Source of the DNA: JAIBJN01 sp035762005
GTDB taxonomy: Bacteria > Actinomycetota > Thermoleophilia > Gaiellales > Gaiellaceae
Direction of reading: 5' to 3'
Assembly (NCBI GenBank): GCA_035762005.1
Contig: DASTQA010000051.1
Coordinates: forward strand, 1-64,000
DNA length: 64,000 bases
Part shown: positions 18,791 through 26,686 of the stretch, piece after piece
Layout of the letters: each line of letters opens with the position of its first letter
How positions within the stretch are numbered: the first letter of the stretch is position 1
Made by a program: the position numbers and the translations under genes
The notes under the pieces: model-generated
The model's database searches: none
What the model was told of the DNA's origin: nothing
What the model saw: only the letters and a program-made list of their open reading frames with translations

Positions 18791-19402
18791 CTAGGAGGCC
18801 TCGATCTCGGCCTCGAGCAGGGGCGGCGGGTGCTCCCTCGGGTGACCCGTCGAGATCGCCCAGGCGTCGAAGTCGCGGATCTCGTACGAGACCGTCATGC
18901 GGACGGTCGTCTCGCCCGCCCCGACCGAGAAGTAGCCGCAGGTCGCCTCCCACTCGCCCTCGCGCGCGAGCCAGAGGGCGTAGAACTCGTCGTCCGGGAG
19001 CCGGGGCAGGCCCGAGACCTCGAGGACGAGCTCCATGTTCCCGCTCGCCTCGTCGCCCCGGCCGACGCGGACGACCGCCTCGGCGCCGTCTGCGCCGGCC
19101 CGGGGCTCGAAGGCGACCGCCCAGGCCTCCTCGAAGCCGTCGCCGTCGGTCCAGCGTCCGAGCCCGAAGGAGAGGGCGGCGACGAGGGCCACGAAAGCGA
19201 GGGCGACGGCGAGCCGGCGCCTCGCCGGCCGGCGGGTGGGCGCGAGGGCGACGTGGTCGACCGCCTGCGTGAGCGAGAGCGGGACCTCGTGCGGCGGGGC
19301 GGGCACGGCACGGAGAAGCGCGTCCACCTCGCGCAGGCGCTCGAGCTCCTCCGGCGGGAGGTCGTCGCCGACGAGCTCGCGGAGCTCCGGCGGCTCTCTC
19401 AC
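18791..19402 (-). CDS. anti-sigma factor, RskA-like
   Basis: The 203-residue protein has a short cytoplasmic helical N terminus (LPPEELERLREVD), one membrane segment (LAVALAFVALVAALSFGLG, about residues 73-91) and an extracytoplasmic beta-rich RskA-type domain with LPDDEFYALWLAREG. It lacks the HxxxCxxC zinc motif of ZAS anti-sigmas. GTG 19402 overlaps the sigma factor stop by GTGA, so the two are coupled. It probably sequesters the ECF sigma factor at the membrane until an envelope signal triggers release. Confidence 0.85.
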   Translation of the reverse strand: MREPPELRELVGDDLPPEELERLREVDALLRAVPAPPHEVPLSLTQAVDHVALAPTRRPARRRLAVALAFVALVAALSFGLGRWTDGDGFEEAWAVAFEPRAGADGAEAVVRVGRGDEASGNMELVLEVSGLPRLPDDEFYALWLAREGEWEATCGYFSVGAGETTVRMTVSYEIRDFDAWAISTGHPREHPPPLLEAEIEAS

Positions 19403-19953
19403 GCTCTCACCTCCTCGAGCAGGCCGGAAAGGCGCGAGAGGCCCGTGCGCGTTCGCGTCTTCACGGTCCCGAGCGGAACGTCGAGGTAGCTCGCGATCTC
19501 GCTCTGGGAGAGGCCGCTCCAGTACGCGAGCTCGAGCACGACGCGCTCGCGCTCGGGGAGCTGCTCGAGCGCGGCGTGGACGCGCCACGCGAGCCAGGAG
19601 CCTTCCGCCTGCTCGGCGGGGCCGGCCTCGTCGGCCGCCTCCTCCGGCGCCTCGACGACAGGCTCGCGCCGCTGGCGGGCGCGGTCGATGATCGCGTGGC
19701 GGGCGATCGCGTAGAGCCAGGCGGAGGCGGAGCCGCGCTCGGGACGGTAGCTCCGCGCCGAGCGCCAGACGGCCGCGAAGGTCTCCTGCGCCGCCTCCTC
19801 CGCGCGGCCGTTGTCGCCGAGCTGCCGGAGCGCCATCGCGAGCACGGGCCGGGCGAAGCGTCGGTAGAGCTCCGTGAACGCGTCCCGGTCCCCCCCGGCG
19901 ACGCGTTGGATGAGGTGCGAGTCGCTCTCGGCGGTCGCCACTGCCGCAGACAT
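19399..19953 (-). CDS. ECF RNA polymerase sigma factor (SigK-like)
   Basis: This 184-residue sigma factor has only regions 2 and 4. Region 2 includes FTELYRRFARPV and the -10-reading ASAWLYAIARHAIIDRAR. An Ala/Glu-rich linker follows. Region 4 has LPERERVVLELAYWSGLSQ and the helix-turn-helix EIASYLDVPLGTVKTR. ATG 19953. The pair resembles SigK/RskA of mycobacteria. Its target promoters are not identifiable here; the upstream GTATCCGGTATCGG may be involved in autoregulation. Confidence 0.9.
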   Translation of the reverse strand: MSAAVATAESDSHLIQRVAGGDRDAFTELYRRFARPVLAMALRQLGDNGRAEEAAQETFAAVWRSARSYRPERGSASAWLYAIARHAIIDRARQRREPVVEAPEEAADEAGPAEQAEGSWLAWRVHAALEQLPERERVVLELAYWSGLSQSEIASYLDVPLGTVKTRTRTGLSRLSGLLEEVRA

Positions 19954-19996
19954 ACCGATACCGGATACGAAACTCAAGCCCGAAGCGGTTTCCGCC

Positions 19997-20650
19997 TCAG
20001 CGCAGGAGGCGCCCGCCGTCGACGACGAGCGACGTGCCGGTGACGAACGGCGCCCGCACGAGGTAGGCGACCGCCTCGGCGACGTCGGCCGGGGAGCCGA
20101 GGCGCCCGAGAAGCGTCTCGGCCGCGCGGCGCTGCTCCTGGCCGGGGAGGACCGCAACCGGCCCGGGCGCGACGCCGCAGACCCGGACGTCGGGGGCGAG
20201 CGCCTTCGCGAGGACACGCGTGAGCATCGCCTGGGCCGCCTTCGCGGCGCAGTGCGGGGCGAACGAGGGCCACGCCTGGTAGGCGGCGACGTCCTCGACG
20301 AGGACGAGGAGCCCGAGCGTGGACGCGCGCAGGTGCGGCGCGGCCGCCTGCGCGAGGAAGAAGCTCCCCTTGGCGGTGGCGCCGAAGGCTGCGTCCCAGT
20401 CCTCCTCGAGGACGTCCTCGACGGGGCGGGGGACGAAGCCGTCGGAGGCCGCGTGCACGACCAGGTCGAGGCCGCCGAGCTCGGCGACCGTCCGTTCGAC
20501 GAGCGTCCGCGCGCCTGCGGCCGCGGCGAGATCGCCGTCGGCGCGGCCGGCCGCGAGGACACGGAAGCCGTCCGCCTCGAGCCGGGCGGCGACCGCCCGA
20601 CCGACCCGTCCCGTACCGCCGGTGACGAGAGCAGCTCGGAGTGGCGCCAT
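19997..20650 (-). CDS. short-chain dehydrogenase/reductase with HxxxK in place of YxxxK
   Basis: This 217-residue SDR has the cofactor motif TGGTGRVG near residue 10 and a C-terminal GTSLVVDGG typical of FabG-like classical SDRs. At the active site the usual YxxxK reads HCAAK (within FAPHCAAKAAQ): Lys is kept but Tyr is His. The usual catalytic Ser position lies in LLVLVEDVAAYQ, where no obvious Ser is seen. It may therefore be an atypical reductase or a non-catalytic member. ATG 20650. It is divergent from the superoxide dismutase gene, with 49 bp between starts. Confidence 0.8.
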   Translation of the reverse strand: MAPLRAALVTGGTGRVGRAVAARLEADGFRVLAAGRADGDLAAAAGARTLVERTVAELGGLDLVVHAASDGFVPRPVEDVLEEDWDAAFGATAKGSFFLAQAAAPHLRASTLGLLVLVEDVAAYQAWPSFAPHCAAKAAQAMLTRVLAKALAPDVRVCGVAPGPVAVLPGQEQRRAAETLLGRLGSPADVAEAVAYLVRAPFVTGTSLVVDGGRLLR

Positions 20651-20699
20651 CCGGGTAACGATAAGCTGCCGCCCGCGAAACCGAGACGGAAAGGGTGAC

Positions 20700-21320
20700 A
20701 TGGCGACCTTGGCGTTCAACCGGGAGGAGATCGCGGCGCGCGAGCTCAGGCCCGTGCTCCTCGAGATGGACGGGATCTCCCGCGCGTCGGTGGAGGCGCA
20801 CTACAAGCTCTACGAGGGGTACGTCGCGAAGCGGAACGAGATCCTCGCCCGGCTCGGCGAGATCGACGTCGCCGCCGCCAACCAGGTCTACTCCGAGGTG
20901 CGCGCGCTCAAGGTCGAGCTGTCGTTCGCAATCGGCGGCGTCAAGAACCACGAGGTCTACTTCGACCACCTCGGCGGCGGCGGCGGGGCGCCCGACGGCG
21001 CCGTCGGAGCGCTCATCGAGCGGGACTTCGGCAGCGCCGCCGACTGGGCCGCCGACCTGAAGGCGACCGGCATGGCCGGCCGCGGCTGGGCCTGGACCGC
21101 CTACGACTGGGACGAGGAGCGCCTCTTCAACTACGTCGGCGACGCGCAGAACACGTTCCCGATCTGGAACGCGACGCCGCTCGTCGCGCTCGACGTCTAC
21201 GAGCACGCCTACTTCCTCGACTACCAGACCGACCGCGCCTCCTACATCGACGCGTTCTTCGGCAACCTCGACTGGGGCGTCGTGAACGACTGGGTCGCCC
21301 GCTACGGGATCCCGATGTGA
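20700..21320 (+). CDS. superoxide dismutase (Fe/Mn family)
   Basis: The 206-residue protein carries the four metal ligands of the Fe/Mn SOD family: His in EAHYKLYEGYV, His in KNHEVYFDHLGG, and Asp and His in LDVYEHAYFLDY. The C-terminal pattern WAWTAYDWDEERL matches the second domain. The Ala/Gly-rich N-terminal hairpin diverges from classical SodA/SodB, as in many actinobacterial SOD-like proteins, and metal choice cannot be read from sequence. ATG 20700 follows AAAGGGTGAC. Its last codon overlaps the plsY start. Confidence 0.85.
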   Translation: MATLAFNREEIAARELRPVLLEMDGISRASVEAHYKLYEGYVAKRNEILARLGEIDVAAANQVYSEVRALKVELSFAIGGVKNHEVYFDHLGGGGGAPDGAVGALIERDFGSAADWAADLKATGMAGRGWAWTAYDWDEERLFNYVGDAQNTFPIWNATPLVALDVYEHAYFLDYQTDRASYIDAFFGNLDWGVVNDWVARYGIPM

Positions 21321-21952
21321 CGGACGCGCTCCTGGTCGCCGCCGGCTACGTCCTCGGCAGCATGCCGTGGGGCTACTGGCTCCCCCGCCTGCTCCGGGGC
21401 GTGGACGTGAGGACGCTGGGGAGCGGGAACGCCGGCGCGACGAACGTCTGGCGCACGCTCGGCTTCAAGCTCGGGCTCGTCGTCGCGCTCCTCGACGTCG
21501 CGAAGGGGGCGGCCGCCGCGCTCCTCGGCCTCTGGCTCGGCGGCGACCTCGTCGCCGTGCTCGCCGGCGTCGCCGCCATGGTCGGGCACTGGCGGCCGCT
21601 CTTCCTGCGCTTCGCCAAGGGAGGCAAGACGGTCGCCACGACCGGCGGGGTCGCGCTCGCGCTGGCCGTCCTCCCGGCGCTCGCGGCGGCCGGCACCTGG
21701 ATCCTCGTCTTCCTGCCGACCCGCTACGCCTCGGTCGCCTCGCTCGTGGCGGCCGCGTCGCTCCCGCTCTACGCCTTCCTCTTCGGGGCCTCCTGGCCGG
21801 TCCTCGCCTTCACCTCGGGCGCCGCCGTCGCCATCCTCGTCCTCCATCGGGGGAACATCCGCCGGCTGCTCGCCGGCGAGGAGAACCGGATCGCGCTCCG
21901 GCGCCCGCGTGCGGAGCCGACTGGCTCGCCGCTGCAGTCGAACCGCGCCTGA
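21317..21952 (+). CDS. plsY: glycerol-3-phosphate acyltransferase (acyl-phosphate dependent)
   Basis: This 211-residue integral membrane enzyme makes lysophosphatidate from acyl-phosphate and glycerol-3-phosphate. The three PlsY motifs are visible: LGSGNAGATNVWRTLG, GHWRPLFLRFAKGGKTVAT, and the C-terminal HRGNIRRLLAGEENR. About five hydrophobic segments. GTG 21317 lies inside the SOD stop (ATGTGA), so the two genes are coupled. Confidence 0.93.
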   Translation: MTDALLVAAGYVLGSMPWGYWLPRLLRGVDVRTLGSGNAGATNVWRTLGFKLGLVVALLDVAKGAAAALLGLWLGGDLVAVLAGVAAMVGHWRPLFLRFAKGGKTVATTGGVALALAVLPALAAAGTWILVFLPTRYASVASLVAAASLPLYAFLFGASWPVLAFTSGAAVAILVLHRGNIRRLLAGEENRIALRRPRAEPTGSPLQSNRA

Positions 21953-22060
21953 CGCAGGAGCTCCTGGCGAGCGCCTCCGCCTGCCGCGCGCGCGCCCGGC
22001 GCGTGACGGAACCGTCGCAGCCGCCCCGCCGGGCCCGCACTACCCCGCCCGCGCGGCCAA

Positions 22061-22075
22061 GTGACACCGTGTCAC
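22061..22075. repeat. operator-like palindrome GTGACAC-C-GTGTCAC
   Basis: A perfect 7+1+7 inverted repeat, GTGACACCGTGTCAC, lies in the 224-bp convergent gap between plsY and folE2. A one-base centre makes it more like a dimeric-regulator site than an RNA hairpin. No promoter is evident beside it. Confidence 0.45.
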
Positions 22076-22176
22076 GTGGCTCGGGCGCCGCGGAGAGGAC
22101 GGCCCCGGCTCGCCCGGGGGCGCGCTCCCGCGGGTTCCGCGGCGGCGCGGGTCGAAGCGCCTGCCGGGCTCTGGGG

Positions 22177-23151
22177 CTAGACGGCCCGGAGCCAGTCGCG
22201 GAGATCGGTGTGGCGGGGCGAGTGCCCGCCGTTCGCGAGCTCGCCGCGCAGCTCGCCCACGGTCCCGAAGCGCTCGGCGAGCACGTCGTGGTTGTGGATC
22301 GTCTCGAAGTTGACCTGACGCGCGAGGAGGAAGTCGTCCTCGCCGAGCTCGGCGTAGGCCTCGAGAGCTGCCTTCACCATGAGCCGGACGGAGTCCTCGA
22401 CGAACCGTGGCTGGAGATGGGCGTGCTCGACGACGAAGAGCTCGTCCGGGCGCTTGAGGAGCTCGTAGATCGGGGAGCTCATCGACGCCTCGACGAGGGC
22501 GACGAGGTCCTCGGCGTCGAGGCGGAGGTCGGTGCCGAGGTAGAGCGTCCCGCGCCCGCGCTGGTTGTGCGTCGCCAGGGGGACGAGCTCGAGGATCCGC
22601 TCGACGTCGCCCGCGTCGAAGCCGGCCTCGCCGAGCCGCTCGGCGGCCCGTCCGCGCACGAGCCCCTGGGCGCAGGGGCAGGCGTTGATCCCGGTCGCCT
22701 CGACGCCCACGACCCGGCGGGAGGCCGCCGGCGACGCCGCCGCGAGGCCGAGGAGGGTGACGAGCTCCTGCGTGCGGAGGCCCGTGACCGGCGTGGAGCG
22801 CTCGATCGGGTAGCGCGCGGCGATGCGGACCTCGGCGCGGAGCGCCCCCTGGCGCTCGACGACGTGGCGGGCCACGTGCTCGGCCAGCCGCTCGACCAGG
22901 AGCATCTCGCCGATGACGACCTCGTCGATCGCCTCCTCGAAGACCTCGGGGAAGCGGGACATGTGGACGCCCTTCTGCGCCGGGTCGACGTCGACGAAGC
23001 AGTCGATCTCGGCGGAGACGAGCGCGTCGCGGCCGGCGTGCTGCATGCGGACCGCCTTCTGGACGCCGGTGACGCCGGCGCGGGAGAGCCCGATGCGAAC
23101 CTCCGGCGCGGAGGCCTGCAGGTCGGCCGTCGCGGCTAGTCTCCCGTCCAC
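22177..23151 (-). CDS. folE2: GTP cyclohydrolase I, FolE2/MptA type
   Basis: The 324-residue enzyme converts GTP to 7,8-dihydroneopterin triphosphate for folate synthesis, using the metal-flexible FolE2 fold unrelated in sequence to FolE. Characteristic segments are the active-site Cys in GINACPCAQ, HMSRFPEVFE, and the C-terminal NFETIHNHDV. GTG start at 23151; upstream frame sequence does not fit the family. It is divergent from the kinase-like gene, 26 bp away. Confidence 0.93.
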   Translation of the reverse strand: MDGRLAATADLQASAPEVRIGLSRAGVTGVQKAVRMQHAGRDALVSAEIDCFVDVDPAQKGVHMSRFPEVFEEAIDEVVIGEMLLVERLAEHVARHVVERQGALRAEVRIAARYPIERSTPVTGLRTQELVTLLGLAAASPAASRRVVGVEATGINACPCAQGLVRGRAAERLGEAGFDAGDVERILELVPLATHNQRGRGTLYLGTDLRLDAEDLVALVEASMSSPIYELLKRPDELFVVEHAHLQPRFVEDSVRLMVKAALEAYAELGEDDFLLARQVNFETIHNHDVLAERFGTVGELRGELANGGHSPRHTDLRDWLRAV

Positions 23152-23177
23152 CCGGCGAAACGTAGCAGCCCGTCGAC

Positions 23178-23765
23178 GTGACCCAGGATCGCGATTTCCC
23201 CCAGCTCGTCTCGGTCGCCTGCCACGACCTCTCGACGCCGCTCGCGACGGTCTACGGCTTCGCCCGCACGCTCGAGCAGCTGGAGCTCGACGGGCCGGCC
23301 GCGGGCTACGTCGAGATCATCGAGCAGGCCTCGGAGCAGATCAAGGAGCTCGTCGAGCAGCTCCGCATCGTCGCGCAGGTCGAGGCCGGCCGCTACGACC
23401 CCGTTCTCGTCGAGATGGACTCGCTCGCGCTCGCGCAGGCAGCCGCCGAGTCGCTCGCCGAGGGACGGGTCACCGCCTCCGGCGAGGGCGACGTCGTGCG
23501 GGTCGAGCCCCGGGCGGCCACCCGAGCCGTGGCCCAGCTCGCCCGCGCCGCCTCGCGACACGGGGGGCACGACACGGTCAGCCTGGACGTGCGGGGAGCG
23601 GAGCTCGCCGTCTCGCCGCTCAGCCCCACGGCCGAGCCGGTCGTGCTCGGGGAGCAGCTGCTCGAGCTTGGCGCCGCGGCGGGGGGCGTCGTCATCCGCG
23701 CCCTGGGCGGGTCGCTCGCCGTCGAGGACGGACGGCTGCTGATCCGCCTGCCTACCCCATCCTGA
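23178..23765 (+). CDS. histidine-kinase-like protein with degenerate ATPase domain
   Basis: This 195-residue cytosolic protein opens with a HisKA dimerisation/phosphoacceptor domain: the H-box is CHDLSTPLATVYGF, with His16. The second half resembles only the end of a HATPase domain (RALGGSLAVEDGRLLIRLP). The N-box and G-box glycines needed to bind ATP are not visible. It has no sensor or membrane region. It could be a phosphotransfer partner or dimeric regulator instead of an active kinase. GTG start. Confidence 0.7.
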   Translation: MTQDRDFPQLVSVACHDLSTPLATVYGFARTLEQLELDGPAAGYVEIIEQASEQIKELVEQLRIVAQVEAGRYDPVLVEMDSLALAQAAAESLAEGRVTASGEGDVVRVEPRAATRAVAQLARAASRHGGHDTVSLDVRGAELAVSPLSPTAEPVVLGEQLLELGAAAGGVVIRALGGSLAVEDGRLLIRLPTPS

Positions 23766-24378
23766 GCGGATCGACGAAGACGTCGTCGATCTGCCACCTC
23801 GCGCCCAGGCCGACCGGACTGAACCGGAATGCGACCGACGCCTTCCCGCCGGAAAGAGCACCGGTCACGTTGAGCAGGGCCAGGCCGGGGAGCGAGGGAT
23901 GCCAGGTCGAGCCGCCCGTGTGGATTCCCGCCGGGAGGCGGAGCACCGTGCGGCCGGCCGAGTCGAGCAGGAGGACGTCGACCCGGAGGCTCGAGAGCGC
24001 GACGAGGCCCCGGTTCCGCGCGAAGTAGCGGACGGTGGGGTCGAGCGTCTCGACGCAGACGGGCGGCGTCGTGGCGCTGCTGCCGCTCGGGAGGTAGAGC
24101 GACCGCGAGCCGGGGCCGCCGGCCTTCCAGGGCTCGTTACCGCTGACGACCTTCGCGCCGCCGCGCAGCGCCCAGCCGGACGTCCCGGGCTCGAAGCCGC
24201 CGCCGGGCGCGAGCGTGTAGTGCATGGGGTCGAGCCAGCGAAGGAACGGCTGCGCGAGCTCGCGCTCGCCGCAGGCGCCGCCCAGCAAGGCCGCCTCGGC
24301 CGAACCCGTGACGGCCGCGAACGCCGCCGCCGTCGCGCCGAGTACCGCAAATCTGATCCGCAGACGCCGCAGTGCCAC
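23752..24378 (-). CDS. secreted protein of unknown function
   Basis: The 208-residue exported protein has a signal peptide (FAVLGATAAAFAAVTGSAEA) and a beta-rich mature part with GGACGE at the front, KVVSGNEP and SGSSATTPPVC in the middle, and WQIDDVFVDPL at the end, the latter typical of carbohydrate-binding-like jelly-roll proteins. I choose GTG 24378, which has GGAGGG 4-5 nt upstream; ATG 24402 in frame adds eight residues before the signal peptide. It overlaps the 3' end of the kinase-like gene by 14 bp in convergent orientation. Confidence 0.7.
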   Translation of the reverse strand: MALRRLRIRFAVLGATAAAFAAVTGSAEAALLGGACGERELAQPFLRWLDPMHYTLAPGGGFEPGTSGWALRGGAKVVSGNEPWKAGGPGSRSLYLPSGSSATTPPVCVETLDPTVRYFARNRGLVALSSLRVDVLLLDSAGRTVLRLPAGIHTGGSTWHPSLPGLALLNVTGALSGGKASVAFRFSPVGLGARWQIDDVFVDPLRMG

Positions 24379-24463
24379 AGGTCCCTCCGATTGCCGCTTC
24401 ATCCGAGTGTGCGCACGGACCCGCGGGCATGCCATCCCCCCACCGGGTGAGGGTCGCCGCGCG

Positions 24464-24491
24464 TCAAGCCCCCGTCCCGCGGCGCCGATAG
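24464..24491 (+). promoter_or_regulatory. sigma-28-like promoter of the HD-GYP gene
   Basis: TCAA (24464-24467), 16 bp, GCCGATAG (24484-24491), 10 bp before the ATG. It matches the element shared by the pilus genes of this window. Confidence 0.65.
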
Positions 24492-24501
24492 GCGAGGGGA
24501 A

Positions 24502-25851
24502 ATGGCCGAATCCGGCGTCGCACTGGCAGGCCCCGTCTCGGCGCTCGAGCTCGAGGAGGACGGCAACGCGCTCATCGAGGAGCGCCGCGCCCGCGCGCCG
24601 CGCCCGCTCGCCGCCCGGGACTCGCTCGTCACGAGCGCGAGCGCGGTCGTCTTCCTGGCCGCCGCGCTCCTGTTGCAACTCGCCTTCGAGAGCGCCCGCA
24701 GCCCCTCGCCGGAGCTCTACGCGCTCCTCGTCGTCGCCTACGCGATCGCGTCGAGGGTCGAGTTCGAGATCGGGATCGGCTGGGCGATCTCGACCCAGCT
24801 CGTGTTCGTGCCCATGCTCTTCCTCCTTCCGCCGGGGGCGGTGCCGATCTGCGTCGCCGCCGGCCTTCTCCTCGGCAACGCAGTCGGCTACGTGCGCCGG
24901 AAGGAGCACCTCGAGCGGGCGCTCGTCGCCGTCGCGAGCTCCTGGCACGCGCTCGGCGCGGCGCTCGTCCTCGCGCTCGCCGGCGAGCCGGACCCGACGT
25001 GGTCCGCCTGGCCGGTCCTGCTGCTCGCGCTCTCCGCCCAGCTCGCCTTCGACTTCGCGGGCTCGGCCGCGCGTGCCGGGCTCGTCCTCGGTCTCCGCCC
25101 GGGCTCGCAGCTGCGCATGATGGCCTGGGTCTGGGGCGTCGACGCGGCGCTCTCGCCGCTCGCCTTCCTCATCGCCATGGTCGCCCTCGACGCTCCCGCG
25201 GCCCTGCTCGCCGTCGTCCCGCTGCTCGCCCTGCTCGCGTTCCTCGCGCAGGAGCGCCGCCGCCGCATCGACTACGCGCTCGAACTCGGCCATGCGTACC
25301 GCGGCACGGCCTTCCTCCTCGGCGACGTGATCGAGGCGGACGACGCCTACACGGGCAGTCACAGCCGCGAGGTCGTCGAGCTCGCCCTCGCCGTCGCGGC
25401 CGAGCTTCGCCTCGACGCCGCCGCGCAGCGCGCCGCCGAGCTCACCGCGCTCCTCCACGACGTCGGCAAGATCCGCATCCCCCCGGAGATTCTCTCGAAG
25501 CCCGGAAAGCTGACCGACGAGGAGTGGGCGGTGATGAAGACGCACACGCTCGAGGGCGAGCGGATGCTGGAGCAGGTCGGCGGGCTCCTCGGCCGCGTCG
25601 GGCACCTCGTCCGCTCCTGTCACGAGCGCTGGGACGGGGCGGGCTACCCTGACGGGCTGGCGGGCGAGACGATCCCGCTCGTGGCCCGGATCGTCTGCGC
25701 CTGCGACGCCTACAACGCGATGACGACCGACCGCCCCTACCGGGCGGCACGGTCCTCCGCCGAGGCGCTCGCCGAGCTGGAGCGCTGCGCGGGCACGCAC
25801 TTCGACCCGGCGGTCGTTGCGGCGCTCGGTGGCGTTCTCGCCCGCGGCTAG
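24502..25851 (+). CDS. membrane HD-GYP domain protein (putative c-di-GMP phosphodiesterase)
   Basis: The 449-residue protein has about seven membrane segments in residues 40-250, then a cytoplasmic HD-GYP domain. The metal-binding HD is in LLHDVGKIRIPPEIL, with further His at HTLEGERML and CHERWDGAGYPDGL (GYP present). HD-GYP proteins hydrolyse cyclic di-GMP, a common controller of type IV pili. Its promoter has the same -10 element as the pilus operons. The stop overlaps the convergent mutM stop by a shared CTAG. Confidence 0.88.
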   Translation: MAESGVALAGPVSALELEEDGNALIEERRARAPRPLAARDSLVTSASAVVFLAAALLLQLAFESARSPSPELYALLVVAYAIASRVEFEIGIGWAISTQLVFVPMLFLLPPGAVPICVAAGLLLGNAVGYVRRKEHLERALVAVASSWHALGAALVLALAGEPDPTWSAWPVLLLALSAQLAFDFAGSAARAGLVLGLRPGSQLRMMAWVWGVDAALSPLAFLIAMVALDAPAALLAVVPLLALLAFLAQERRRRIDYALELGHAYRGTAFLLGDVIEADDAYTGSHSREVVELALAVAAELRLDAAAQRAAELTALLHDVGKIRIPPEILSKPGKLTDEEWAVMKTHTLEGERMLEQVGGLLGRVGHLVRSCHERWDGAGYPDGLAGETIPLVARIVCACDAYNAMTTDRPYRAARSSAEALAELERCAGTHFDPAVVAALGGVLARG

Positions 25852-26675
25852 CGCAGGAGCCGTGACAGGCGGCGGTCCTTGAGGACGCGCCCACCGGTCT
25901 GGCAGTCGGGGCAGTAGTAGATCGTGTGCTCCTCGAAGTCGACGCGCGCGATCGGCGTGCCGCAGTTGGGGCACGGCTCGCCGAGGCGGTCGTGCACCCG
26001 ATAGGCCTTCGCGTCCTTCGCACCGGCGAGGCGCAGCTCGAGGCCCTCGGCGAGCGTCTCCCGGATCGTCGCGGCCAGCCGCTCGACCTCGTCGTCGTCG
26101 AGCTCGGTCGAGAGGGCGTAGGGCGAGAGGCGGGCGCGGTTCAGGATCTCGTTCGACCACGCGCGGCCGATGCCGGCAAGCGCGCGCTGATCCCGGAGGA
26201 AGGGATGCAGGCGGCGGCCCTCCGCGCGCAGGATCGCGGCGAGCTCCAGGGCGCCGATCCCGCTCGCCTCGGGGCCGAGATGGGCGAGCTCCTCCTCGAG
26301 GACGACGGGGCGGTAGACGCCGACCCGGGCGCGCTTCTTCGGGCCGCCCTCCGTGAGGACGAGCTCGCCGCCGTCGGCGAACGCGAGGCGGAACGCGGGC
26401 GTCTTCGGCCCCTTCGCGCCCGGCTCGAGGTGACGGATGCGACCGGCGCTCATCAGGTGGACGTGGAGGACGAGCTCGCCGTCGTCCGTCGGGAAGAGCA
26501 GGTGCTTGCCCCGCCGCCGGGCGCCGGCGAGCCGCCGCCCCGCGAGCGCGTCGAGAGGCGGGTCGAACGTCTTCAGCGTCGCGACGTGCGCGGGGCCCGC
26601 CCGCTCGACCGGCGAGCGGGAGACCGGTCCGTCGAGCGCGCGACGGGCCGCCTCGACCTCGGGAAACTCAGGAAT
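25848..26675 (-). CDS. mutM: DNA-formamidopyrimidine glycosylase (Fpg/MutM family), ATT start
   Basis: The 275-residue base-excision glycosylase/AP lyase removes oxidised purines. The N terminus reads PEFPEVEAARRAL, where Pro2 is the catalytic nucleophile and Glu3 the acid. Lys57 (RGKHLLF) and Met75 fall at canonical Fpg positions. The C terminus has the C-x2-C-x16-C-x2-C zinc finger starting CPNCG and ending CPDCQ. To place Pro at residue 2, translation must start at ATT (26675-26673), which has GGAGG 4 nt upstream. The in-frame TGA 21 bp further up leaves no ATG, GTG or TTG. The first ordinary in-frame start, ATG 26453, would delete the active site. Confidence 0.88.
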   Translation of the reverse strand: MPEFPEVEAARRALDGPVSRSPVERAGPAHVATLKTFDPPLDALAGRRLAGARRRGKHLLFPTDDGELVLHVHLMSAGRIRHLEPGAKGPKTPAFRLAFADGGELVLTEGGPKKRARVGVYRPVVLEEELAHLGPEASGIGALELAAILRAEGRRLHPFLRDQRALAGIGRAWSNEILNRARLSPYALSTELDDDEVERLAATIRETLAEGLELRLAGAKDAKAYRVHDRLGEPCPNCGTPIARVDFEEHTIYYCPDCQTGGRVLKDRRLSRLLR

Positions 26676-26686
26676 AGTTCCTCCTC

